In this document: positions 43,591 to 50,770 of the stretch, one piece after another
How positions within the stretch are numbered: position 1 is the first letter of the stretch
Layout of the letters: the number at the start of each line of letters is the position of its first letter
DNA from: Flavobacterium sp. ZT3R18
GTDB lineage: Bacteria > Bacteroidota > Bacteroidia > Flavobacteriales > Flavobacteriaceae
Length of the DNA: 64,000 nt
Assembly (NCBI RefSeq): GCF_007097385.1
Contig: NZ_VJZS01000016.1
Span: 49,867 to 113,866 of the forward strand
Reading direction: 5' to 3'
Notes under the pieces: model-generated
The model's input: the letters and a program-made list of their open reading frames with translations, nothing else
Told to the model about the DNA's origin: nothing
The model's database searches: none
Made by a program: the position numbers and the translations under genes

Positions 43591-43734
43591 GAATAGTAAC
43601 ACGAAAGCTTTACTATTCAATCCCGAAAGCTTTCGGGAGTACCGAGAAGCTTACAGTGTTAGGGTTTTCGATACATTTTATTAAAAAAAGCTATTGCATT
43701 TTTTTAATAAAACACTCTTCCGATAGATCGGAAC
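43591..43734. repeat. Row of four hairpins in the rplY-bioF spacer
   Basis: GAATAGTAA/TTACTATTC (43591-43618), TCCCGAAAGCTTTCGGGA (43621-43638), TTTTATTAAAAAAA and its complement (43676-43712), and TTCCGAT/ATCGGAA (43719-43734). The rest of this 450-nt spacer shows no gene. Confidence 0.75.
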
Positions 43735-43846
43735 TGACTCATACAGTTAGATTAATTTATCACAGTAAATTTAAAGCCCAAATGGTATAAATAACAATAA
43801 TTTATTTTCATTAGCAATGAATTTTTATTTCTTATTTTTGAACTAT

Positions 43847-45067
43847 ATGAAAGATTTTCCCAAAAACCTCTCCGACAAACTCAAAACCCGTAAGCAAAAT
43901 AATGCGCTAAGGACACTTCCGCAGCCCAATAACTTGGTAGATTTTGCTTCGAATGATTACATTGGTTTTTCCAAATCGGAAGTGATTTTCGATGAGACCC
44001 ATCAATTTTTAGTAGATCATAATATAAAAAAGAATGGGGCTACTGGATCGCGATTACTCTCAGGCAATCACTCTTTATATACCGAAACTGAAAATTATAT
44101 TGCTGAATTTCATCAATCGGAGTCGGCTTTGTTGTTTAATTCAGGCTATGATGCCAATGTAGGTTTCTTTAGTGCTGTTCCTCAAAAAGGCGATTTGATT
44201 TTGTATGATGAGTTGTGTCACGCTTCTATTCGGGACGGAATTCAATTGACGAATGCCAAAGCTTTTAAATTCAAACACAATGATTTTGAAGATTTAGAAA
44301 AGAAGGTAATCAATTTCAATGGCAATTTCAATGGCAATTTCAATAGCAATTTCAATAGCAATGACAATAGCAAAAACAATATCAATATCAATGGCAATAA
44401 TAATGCTGGAGTAATTTATATTGTAACTGAATCTGTTTTCTCGATGGATGGTGATTGTCCGAATATGGGAGAATTGGTTGCCGTTTCAGAAAAATACAAC
44501 TGCTATTTAGTGGTCGATGAAGCTCATGCTCTCGGAGTTTTTGGAGAAAAAGGCGAAGGACTAATTCAGTATTTGCAATTGCAAGACAAAATATTTGCCC
44601 GAATTATGACTTTTGGAAAAGGTTTGGGTTGTCATGGAGCAGTGGTTTTGGGTTCGAATGAATTAAAGTCTTATCTCGTAAATTTTGCTCGAAGTTTTAT
44701 TTATACCACTGGACTTTCGCCTCATTCGGTAGCTACTGTTTTAACGGGGTATTATCATTTAGAAAAAGATAAAAAGGCACTCGAATTGCTTCGGGAGAAT
44801 ATTGTCTTTTTTAATCAGGTCAAAAAGATGTTGTATGTAAGTCCACTTTTTATACGTAGTAAATCGGCTATCCAAAGTGCCATCATTCCCGGAAATGAAA
44901 AAGTAAAAAACATTGCTAGTTCTCTTCAGCAAAAAGGGTTTGACGTCAAAGCGATACTTTCTCCTACAGTTCCGGAAGGTCAGGAACGTTTGCGTTTTTG
45001 TATTCATAGCTTCAATTCAAAAGAAGAAATTTCATCTCTGATAGCTTGTTTTTCCTCACTTCTTTAA
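43847..45067 (+). CDS. bioF: 8-amino-7-oxononanoate synthase-like protein with Asn-rich insertion
   Basis: PLP enzyme that joins pimeloyl-thioester and L-alanine in biotin synthesis. The ATG at 43847 gives MKDFPKNLSDKLKTRKQNNA, a typical start; a frame from 43817 overlaps a -7-like box (TATTTTTG, 43833-43840). It has 406 residues where about 380 is usual. The excess is a 28-residue Asn-rich stretch near residues 156-183, coded by a 12-bp array. The fold I core is intact: LYDELCHASIRDGIQL, VDEAHALGVFGEKGEG and the PLP lysine in FGKGLGCHGA (about residue 257). Glycine C-acetyltransferase is a near relative, but bioD and bioA downstream favour BioF. Confidence 0.88.
   Translation: MKDFPKNLSDKLKTRKQNNALRTLPQPNNLVDFASNDYIGFSKSEVIFDETHQFLVDHNIKKNGATGSRLLSGNHSLYTETENYIAEFHQSESALLFNSGYDANVGFFSAVPQKGDLILYDELCHASIRDGIQLTNAKAFKFKHNDFEDLEKKVINFNGNFNGNFNSNFNSNDNSKNNININGNNNAGVIYIVTESVFSMDGDCPNMGELVAVSEKYNCYLVVDEAHALGVFGEKGEGLIQYLQLQDKIFARIMTFGKGLGCHGAVVLGSNELKSYLVNFARSFIYTTGLSPHSVATVLTGYYHLEKDKKALELLRENIVFFNQVKKMLYVSPLFIRSKSAIQSAIIPGNEKVKNIASSLQQKGFDVKAILSPTVPEGQERLRFCIHSFNSKEEISSLIACFSSLL
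44312..44395 (+). repeat. Seven-unit 12-bp array inside bioF
   Basis: Seven consecutive 12-bp units: AATTTCAATGGC twice, AATTTCAATAGC twice, then AATGACAATAGC, AAAAACAATATC and AATATCAATGGC. They keep the frame and encode N-x-N-x tetrads. Confidence 0.9.
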
Positions 45068-45162
45068 AAAAAACAACTTTTTTTGTAACGTTTTGATTGT
45101 TTTATTACTTACGTGTCGTAATAAAATCACTTCAATCATCAATCAAAAAAAACAAGTAAATC

Positions 45163-46020
45163 ATGAAAAATGTATTCAAATCAATTGTAGCAGTTACGGT
45201 ATTCGCATTTAGTTTTTCGACAAATGCACAAACTTCAAAAAGTAAAAATTCAGTATTATGGGAAGTATCGGGAAACGGATTGACAAAGCCTTCTTACCTT
45301 TTAGGAACCGTTCACATGATATGCGGAAAAGACTTTGTATTGAAACAAAAAGCTCTGGAAGCTTTCTCGAAAACATCAAAATTGGCTTTAGAGGTTAATA
45401 TGGCTGATCCTGATGAAATAGCAATACTGCAACAATTGGCTGTTGGTAAAGAACCCTTGTCTAAAAAGCTAACTGCAAAACAACTAGTACTATTAGAAGA
45501 AGTATTGACTAAAAGTGGTGGAGTTTCATTGGCACAAGTCGATAATTACACGCTCGAGACTGTAATGAGTTTACTGTTTGTGAAATCGTTTGGATGTTCC
45601 GATTTGAAATTTTTTGAAATGGAATTTATAAACAAAGCCAAAGAAAGTAACAAACCAATTGTAGGGCTCGAAAAAGCTGCTAACCAAATGGATTTCTTAA
45701 GCAAATCATATACAGATGATGAATTGATTTCCTATATGAAGCATATCAATTCGGAGATGTGTATTAAACTGGTTAAGGATTATAGTAATGAAGATATAAA
45801 AAGTATTTATGCAGAGATAACAGACAAAGAATTAATGTCTGATGATACTAAAAAAATAATATTGGATAATCGAAATCTAAATTGGTCAAAAATTATGCCC
45901 GCTATGATGCAAAAAGAGAGTGTTTTCTTTGCGGTAGGGTCTGCACACCTAGCAGGAGAACTTGGAGTTGTCAATTTATTAAAAAAATCAGGATACACTG
46001 TAAAACCTATAATGAACTAA
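45163..46020 (+). CDS. TraB/GumN-family protein, exported
   Basis: Protein of 285 residues with a signal peptide (MKNVFKSIVAVTVFAFSFSTNAQ). The TraB/GumN domain fills the rest: LWEVSGNGLTKPSYLLGTVH (about residues 33-52), then EVNMADPDE, VGLEKAANQMDFL, and the C-terminal GSAHLAGELGVVNLLKKSGY with the conserved GxxH. In related families the paired GxxH and glutamates suggest a metal-dependent hydrolase, but activity in bacteria is poorly known. It sits 4 nt before the sigma factor gene and may be its operon partner. It interrupts the bio genes. Confidence 0.86.
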   Translation: MKNVFKSIVAVTVFAFSFSTNAQTSKSKNSVLWEVSGNGLTKPSYLLGTVHMICGKDFVLKQKALEAFSKTSKLALEVNMADPDEIAILQQLAVGKEPLSKKLTAKQLVLLEEVLTKSGGVSLAQVDNYTLETVMSLLFVKSFGCSDLKFFEMEFINKAKESNKPIVGLEKAANQMDFLSKSYTDDELISYMKHINSEMCIKLVKDYSNEDIKSIYAEITDKELMSDDTKKIILDNRNLNWSKIMPAMMQKESVFFAVGSAHLAGELGVVNLLKKSGYTVKPIMN

Positions 46021-46024
46021 AATT

Positions 46025-46528
46025 TTGATAGCGAAAGAACAAGAGTTTTTAAACCGTATTGAGCAACACAAAGGAATACTCTACAAGGTTTCTAAGATGT
46101 ATATGGATAATCCGGACGATCAGCAGGATTTGTTTCAAGAAATTGTACTGCAATTGTGGAAAGCTTATGATAGTTTTAAAGGGGAAAGCCAATTTTCGAC
46201 TTGGATGTATCGTGTAGCTATTAATACTTCGATCGTTTTTTTGAGAAAAGAAAAACGAAAAGTTGACAAGTATGCAATAGCATCAGAAAACATAAAAGAG
46301 GAAGAAAGCGATTCCGATCACAAAGAAAATCAGTTGAATCATTTTTATAAAGCCGTACAGGAATTGGATAAAATTGACAAAGCAATTATATTTTATCAAC
46401 TCGAGGGATTTTCGCATAAAGAAATTGGAGTCAATCTAGGTATTTCAGAAGGAAATGCAAGGGTTAAATTGAACAGAGCAAAAGAAAAATTAAAAGAAAT
46501 CATAAAAAAGCAAGGTTATGGACTTTAA
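46025..46528 (+). CDS. ECF-type RNA polymerase sigma factor
   Basis: Sigma-70 family factor of 167 residues. Region 2 is visible as DNPDDQQDLFQEIVLQLWKA and FSTWMYRVAINTSIVFLRKE (about residues 28-82). Region 4 is near the end as EGFSHKEIGVNLGISEGNAR plus VKLNRAKEKLKEIIKK. No ATG fits the N-terminus; the TTG at 46025 gives MIAKEQEFLNRIEQHKGILY, which matches the normal sigma start, so a TTG start is chosen. It overlaps the next gene, a likely membrane partner, by 11 nt. The promoters it reads are unknown. Confidence 0.9.
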   Translation: MIAKEQEFLNRIEQHKGILYKVSKMYMDNPDDQQDLFQEIVLQLWKAYDSFKGESQFSTWMYRVAINTSIVFLRKEKRKVDKYAIASENIKEEESDSDHKENQLNHFYKAVQELDKIDKAIIFYQLEGFSHKEIGVNLGISEGNARVKLNRAKEKLKEIIKKQGYGL

Positions 46529-47126
46529 CGATATACAATCCGCTTGGAAGAACGAAAAAACAGAAAATGTGATTCTTCCTAGCCATTTAGATAAAATAAA
46601 TTCGGCAAATATGCCTTTGGAAAAAATCAAAAAAAATTTGAGAAATGAATTTTTCTATCAAATACTTTCGATTATACTCATCGGATTTGTTCCTTTTTTT
46701 TATAGCTTTCCTGCCAATGCAATACCTCCGTTTTATTTGCTATTTTCCATATTTGTGGCAGTTTGCATCTATTATTTGGTAAAATTATATGTGTTTTACA
46801 GAAGATTAGGAAAGACCACTTTAAGCACCAAAGACAGTTTGTATGAAACCTATTTTGACATTCGGTTGAATATGGAGCTGTATAAAACCTTCGGGTTTGC
46901 TTTAATCCCCTTTGTGATATTGTTTTTAATAGGGTTTATGTATTATGTAACACCAGATTTTTTTACAAAAGGGCTAAATAGCACTCCATTTTTGGTAACT
47001 ACATTTTCAATTGTTACATTTTCAATTTTATTTATGGGGGTAGCTCTCGAATGGTGGGTACACTATTTCTACGGGAAATACGCCAAAGAAATCAGGAAAG
47101 TTCTAGACGAATTAAAAGAAGAGTAA
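46518..47126 (+). CDS. Membrane protein coupled to the sigma factor (anti-sigma candidate)
   Basis: Protein of 202 residues. The N-terminal 55 residues are soluble (MDFNDIQSAWKNEKTENVIL). Four hydrophobic helices follow, in two pairs (about 52-70, 73-93, 123-145 and 155-175), and a short charged tail ends it. The 11-nt overlap with the sigma gene and the DIQSAWKNE opening fit a cytoplasmic sigma-binding segment followed by membrane anchors. No zinc-finger HxxxCxxC motif is present, so it is not a ZAS-type anti-sigma factor. The role is inferred from the pairing. Confidence 0.7.
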   Translation: MDFNDIQSAWKNEKTENVILPSHLDKINSANMPLEKIKKNLRNEFFYQILSIILIGFVPFFYSFPANAIPPFYLLFSIFVAVCIYYLVKLYVFYRRLGKTTLSTKDSLYETYFDIRLNMELYKTFGFALIPFVILFLIGFMYYVTPDFFTKGLNSTPFLVTTFSIVTFSILFMGVALEWWVHYFYGKYAKEIRKVLDELKEE

Positions 47127-47130
47127 TAAA

Positions 47131-47166
47131 ACAGAACCCGTCGTAATGATGGGTTTGTTGTTTTTA
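47131..47166 (+). terminator. Terminator after the sigma/membrane-protein pair
   Basis: Arms AACCCGTC and GATGGGTT with a GTAAT loop, followed by TGTTGTTTTTA. Confidence 0.6.
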
Positions 47167-47272
47167 TTGGTATTTTTGTGTTTTGAAATTAGCTATTACG
47201 CAAAGATTCACAAAGCAAAAGTTTTAAATTTTTGTGAAACTCCTTTTTACACTGTGAATCTTTTTGAAACAT

Positions 47273-47368
47273 GAAAAATATGAAATCGCCATGACAAAAG
47301 CTGTCGTAAATGCCAATGAAGATCTGGCGATACCATATTCCAACAAAAACAATATTATCAAAATATGA
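47273..47368 (+). repeat. Dispersed module A, directly before bioD
   Basis: About 95 nt from ATATGAAATCGCCATGAC to AATATTATC, ending in AAATATGAAA, which contains the bioD start. The core GAAGATCTGGCGATACCATA plus the next 25 nt are identical to the inverted copy at 51363-51455. Overall similarity over about 95 nt is roughly 85%. Confidence 0.85.
47291..47368 (+). CDS. Possible 25-residue leader peptide before bioD
   Basis: Open frame of 25 codons containing NEDLAIPYSNKNNII. Its stop TGA overlaps the bioD ATG in ATGA. Its own ATG overlaps the stop of a shorter in-frame run (MKSP) in another ATGA. The copy at 51363-51440 codes for almost the same peptide, with most changes in the first nine codons. 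Translation is unproven. Confidence 0.4.
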   Translation: MTKAVVNANEDLAIPYSNKNNIIKI

Positions 47369-47979
47369 AACTATTTATTACAGGAATTGGAACCGATGTG
47401 GGTAAAACCATTGCCTCCGCTATTATTGTCGAAGCTTTGCAGGCTGATTACTGGAAACCCATTCAAGCTGGCGATGTCGAGAATTCCGATAGTCATAAAA
47501 TCAAATCATTGATTTCTAATGCAGCAACAATAATTCACACCAATGCTTATTTGCTTCACACACCCGCTAGTCCGCATCTTGCAGCGTCAATGGATGGCGT
47601 TGTTATTGATTTGCATCAAATAAAAGAACCACCTACCCAAAATCATTTGGTTATAGAAGGTGCAGGAGGTGTTTTTGTTCCGCTGAATGATACCGATTGT
47701 GTTATCGATTTAATCCAACCCGATTATAAAGTCATAGTGGTTTCAAGACATTATTTGGGAAGTATTAATCATACGTTGCTCACTATTGAGGCCTTGCATA
47801 ATCGTAAAATAGAGATCGCTGGAATTATTTTTTCGGGCGATGAAAACAAATCAACGGAATCTATTATTTTGAATAAAACAGGAATCAAATGCATTGGGCG
47901 AATTGAGCAAGAGCCTTATTTTGATAAAAATGTGATTAAAGAATATGCGGATCGGTTTCGAGAGCATCTTTTGCAATAG
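47365..47979 (+). CDS. bioD: Dethiobiotin synthetase
   Basis: Closes the ureido ring of dethiobiotin from 7,8-diaminononanoate, CO2 and ATP. It has 204 residues. The P-loop-like ITGIGTDVGKTIASA is at residues 4-18, KPIQAGD follows near residue 32, and VIEGAGGVFVPLN near residue 91. It is cytoplasmic. Its start sits in the ATGA overlap of the module described above. Its stop lies at the beginning of a CAATGGCAATTGC-type repeat that extends to 48060. bioA follows after 121 nt. Confidence 0.95.
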   Translation: MKLFITGIGTDVGKTIASAIIVEALQADYWKPIQAGDVENSDSHKIKSLISNAATIIHTNAYLLHTPASPHLAASMDGVVIDLHQIKEPPTQNHLVIEGAGGVFVPLNDTDCVIDLIQPDYKVIVVSRHYLGSINHTLLTIEALHNRKIEIAGIIFSGDENKSTESIILNKTGIKCIGRIEQEPYFDKNVIKEYADRFREHLLQ

Positions 47980-48100
47980 CAATTGCAATGGCAATTGCAA
48001 TAACAATTTCAATTTCAATGGTAATAGAAAATTTTAATTCAATAGTAATGCCAATATCAAATCTGAAATCAATAATCGTTAATCAACAATCTAAAATCTC
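47971..48100. repeat. CAATGG/CAATTG-type simple repeats, bioD-bioA spacer
   Basis: TTGCAATAGCAATTGC and GGCAATTGCAATAAC pair with each other. They are followed by AATTTCAATTTCAATGG runs to about 48060, then TAGATT-type motifs up to the bioA ATG. The hexamers are the same as in the array inside bioF. Confidence 0.7.
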
Positions 48101-49372
48101 ATGACATTAACAGAAAGAGACAGCCAATATCTTTGGCATCCTTATACACAACATAAAACGGCAGCGCTTCCTATTGCGATAACAAGAGGAGAAGGCGCTT
48201 TGCTTTGGGACGAAAACCAAAAAGAATATATAGACGCCATTGCTTCTTGGTGGGTTAATCCCTATGGGCATTCGAACCAATTTATTGCCGATGCGATTTA
48301 CAAGCAACTAACTACATTAGAGCACGTTTTGTTTGGCGGATTCACACATGAACCTGCTATAGTTTTGGCGGAGAAACTGATGGATATTTTGCCTAATAAT
48401 CAAAAGAAACTCTTTTTTTCGGATAATGGTTCTACCGCTGTCGAAATTGCCATCAAGGTCGCTTTGCAAAGTTTTTTTAATAAAGGAACCAAAAAAACGA
48501 CGATAATTGCTTTCGAAAATGCATTTCATGGCGATACTTTTGGAGCTATGGCCGCTAGTGGAATTTCATTTTTTACCGAATCCTTTCAAGGGATGTTAAT
48601 TGATGTGATTCGGATTCCAGTGCCTGTAAAAGGGCAAGAACAACTGAGTTTTGACGCCTTGAATAAAGCTGTTGAAAGTGAGAATTGCGCCGGATTTATA
48701 TTTGAGCCCCTGGTGCAAGGCGCAGCGGGAATGGTCATGTATGAACCTGAGGCTTTGGATGAGTTGCTCAAGATTTGTCAAGAGCACAATGTCCTCACAA
48801 TTGCCGATGAAGTGATGACGGGCTTTGGTAAAACAGGAAGAAATTTTGCCTGTGATTATTTGACCCAAAAGCCAGATATGATGTGTTTGTCTAAAGCGTT
48901 GACCGGAGGAACCATTCCTATGGCGATAACGACTTTTACTCAAGATCTTTTTGATGCTTTTTATGATGAGGATGTCAATAAAGCGCTTTTTCACGGACAT
49001 ACTTTTACGGCAAATCCTACGGGTTGTGCGGCGGCTTTGGCCAGTTTGACTTTACTGGAAACAGAAGAAATGCAACATAATTTGGTTCGGATAAATTCCA
49101 ACCATTTGGATTTTAAAAAGCGTGTGGAGAATCATCCTATGGTTACGACCACAAGAGTACTGGGTGTTATTTTTGCTTTAGAAATAAAAACCGCATCTTC
49201 TGCCAGTTATTATGGTAGTTTGCGCAATACCCTCTATGATTTTTTTATTGAAAACGGAGTGATTCTACGTCCTGTTGGGAATATCGTATATATTTTGCCA
49301 CCTTATGTGATTACCGATGAGCAATTGCAAAAAGTGTATGAAGTAGTGCTAAACGCTCTTGAAATAGTTTAA
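48101..49372 (+). CDS. bioA: Adenosylmethionine-8-amino-7-oxononanoate aminotransferase
   Basis: PLP class III aminotransferase that converts the BioF product to diaminononanoate with SAM as amino donor. It has 423 residues. The N-terminal LWHPYTQHKTAALPIAITRG is typical for BioA. ASWWVNPYGHSNQF, FFSDNGSTAVEIAIKVALQ, IADEVMTGFGKTGRNFACDY and the PLP lysine in CLSKALTGGTIPMA (about residue 269) follow. A hairpin lies 15 nt after the stop codon. Confidence 0.96.
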   Translation: MTLTERDSQYLWHPYTQHKTAALPIAITRGEGALLWDENQKEYIDAIASWWVNPYGHSNQFIADAIYKQLTTLEHVLFGGFTHEPAIVLAEKLMDILPNNQKKLFFSDNGSTAVEIAIKVALQSFFNKGTKKTTIIAFENAFHGDTFGAMAASGISFFTESFQGMLIDVIRIPVPVKGQEQLSFDALNKAVESENCAGFIFEPLVQGAAGMVMYEPEALDELLKICQEHNVLTIADEVMTGFGKTGRNFACDYLTQKPDMMCLSKALTGGTIPMAITTFTQDLFDAFYDEDVNKALFHGHTFTANPTGCAAALASLTLLETEEMQHNLVRINSNHLDFKKRVENHPMVTTTRVLGVIFALEIKTASSASYYGSLRNTLYDFFIENGVILRPVGNIVYILPPYVITDEQLQKVYEVVLNALEIV

Positions 49373-49387
49373 ATTTGCTAACAAATT

Positions 49388-49420
49388 AAACCCGACAGAT
49401 TTTTTTAACCAGTCGGGTTT
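49388..49420 (+). terminator. Hairpin between bioA and the ketoacyl synthase gene
   Basis: Arms AAACCCGAC and GTCGGGTTT around a 15-nt T-rich loop. The T-run after the stem is weak, and the next start is 16 nt away, so it could attenuate or shape translation rather than end transcription. Confidence 0.6.
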
Positions 49421-49435
49421 GTAATTAATATAAAA

Positions 49436-50620
49436 TTGCCACAAACTATCTCCATAACAGCCATAGCTTCTATTTCGCCATTAGGAAATTCATCAAAAAG
49501 CATTTGGGAAAATTACCTTTCGGAAAACACTTGTTTTTCGGAACATTATTTAGATCATGCAACTACTTTGGTTGCCACTCTCGATTCTTTTTCCATCGCA
49601 GAAGTTGAAGCTTTACGGCAATCGGATATTAAATACAAAGCCTTAGACAAATCAGTTCTGTATGCGATGGTCGCTTCTCGCAAAGCCATAGAAAAAGCAG
49701 GTTGGACAAAAGACGCTGTTTTTGGAATTAACATAGGTTCTTCTCGTGGGGCAACCGATTTATTCGAAAAACATTATCAAGAATACTTAGAAACAGGTAA
49801 GGCGCAAACTTTGGCTTCGCCCACCACCACTCTGGGAAATATTTCTTCGTGGGTAGCGCATGATTTGCAAAGCACTGGACCCGAAATTTCGCATTCTATC
49901 ACTTGTTCTACGGCTTTACACTCTGTACTCAACGGGGTAGCATGGTTAAGAGCGGGTATGTCTGATAAGTTTTTGGTGGGAGGAAGTGAAGCTCCCTTGA
50001 CCGATTTTACCATCGGACAAATGCGAGCCTTGAAAATTTACTACAAGAAAAAAAAGGATCAACCTGAGCTTGATGAATATCCCAATAGAGCCTTGGATTT
50101 GGATAAAAAACAAAGCTCGATGATTTTGGGAGAAGGAGCAGGAGTGTGTTGTCTCGAAATAGGAAAAAAAGAAAATGCTATCGCTTTTATTGAAGGTATT
50201 GGTTATGCTACAGAGATTTTAGAACACAACATTTCTATTTCGGCAGAAGCGACTTGTTTTCAGAAATCGATGAAAATGGCGTTACAAAATATAGATGTTT
50301 CTGATGTCGATGCCATCGTAATGCATGCGCCCGGAACGATAAAAGGAGATTTAACAGAATATGTAGCTATCCAGAAAGTCTTTGGCGAAAGCTTGCCTTT
50401 ATTGACCACCAATAAATGGAAAATTGGACACACTTTTGGCGCCTCAGGAATTTTGAGTATAGAAATGGCTATTTTGATGATGCAACACAATCAGTTCATC
50501 GGAGTTCCTTTTCTTGATTACCCTGTCAGGGTTTCAAACCCTGACAAGGTAATCAAGAAGGTCTTAGTCAATGCAGTTGGTTTTGGCGGTAATGCAGTAA
50601 GTGTGCTTTTAAGTTTATAA
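49436..50620 (+). CDS. FabF-type beta-ketoacyl synthase of the biotin cluster
   Basis: Condensing enzyme of 394 residues. The TTG at 49436 is chosen, giving MPQTISITAIASISPLGN, the usual family opening; no ATG fits. The thiolase-fold triad is visible: Cys157 in SITCSTALHS, His297 in VMHAPGTIKGD and His332 in KIGHTFGASG. The C-terminus is VNAVGFGGNAVSVLL. It follows bioD and bioA in one direction, so a role in making the pimeloyl chain for BioF is plausible but unproven. A 45-nt palindrome lies within the codons for about residues 360-374 without breaking the frame. Confidence 0.88.
   Translation: MPQTISITAIASISPLGNSSKSIWENYLSENTCFSEHYLDHATTLVATLDSFSIAEVEALRQSDIKYKALDKSVLYAMVASRKAIEKAGWTKDAVFGINIGSSRGATDLFEKHYQEYLETGKAQTLASPTTTLGNISSWVAHDLQSTGPEISHSITCSTALHSVLNGVAWLRAGMSDKFLVGGSEAPLTDFTIGQMRALKIYYKKKKDQPELDEYPNRALDLDKKQSSMILGEGAGVCCLEIGKKENAIAFIEGIGYATEILEHNISISAEATCFQKSMKMALQNIDVSDVDAIVMHAPGTIKGDLTEYVAIQKVFGESLPLLTTNKWKIGHTFGASGILSIEMAILMMQHNQFIGVPFLDYPVRVSNPDKVIKKVLVNAVGFGGNAVSVLLSL
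50513..50557. repeat. 45-nt near-perfect palindrome read in frame by the ketoacyl synthase gene
   Basis: Two 22-nt arms (left begins CTTGATTACCCTGTCAGG) around one central C, with a single mismatch. It contains CCTGTCAGGG-type boxes. It encodes LDYPVRVSNPDKVIK. Confidence 0.9.
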
Positions 50621-50770
50621 AAGTTGGGGTGTTGCAGGCAAACACATCGTCTAAAGCTTAACCACACTTCGACTTCGCTCAGTGCAAGTGTAAGAAATAT
50701 AAAGACATAGAAGTTTTATAGTATCCTTTTATATGAACTTACATTTCATATATGGCTAAAAAAGAATCGA
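50621..50770. other. Spacer between ketoacyl synthase and recX ends
   Basis: 150 nt between convergent genes. It has ACTTCGACTTCGCTCAGTG (50666-50684), a phrase seen as a recurrent spacer repeat in this group, and an AACTTACATTTCATATATGG stretch (50734-50753). No clear terminator was found. Confidence 0.4.

Noticed and set aside
43273..43596. 107-codon frame overlapping the end of rplY
   Set aside because: The first third is the out-of-frame Ala/Lys tail of L25, and the rest crosses the rplY terminator and A/T-rich spacer.
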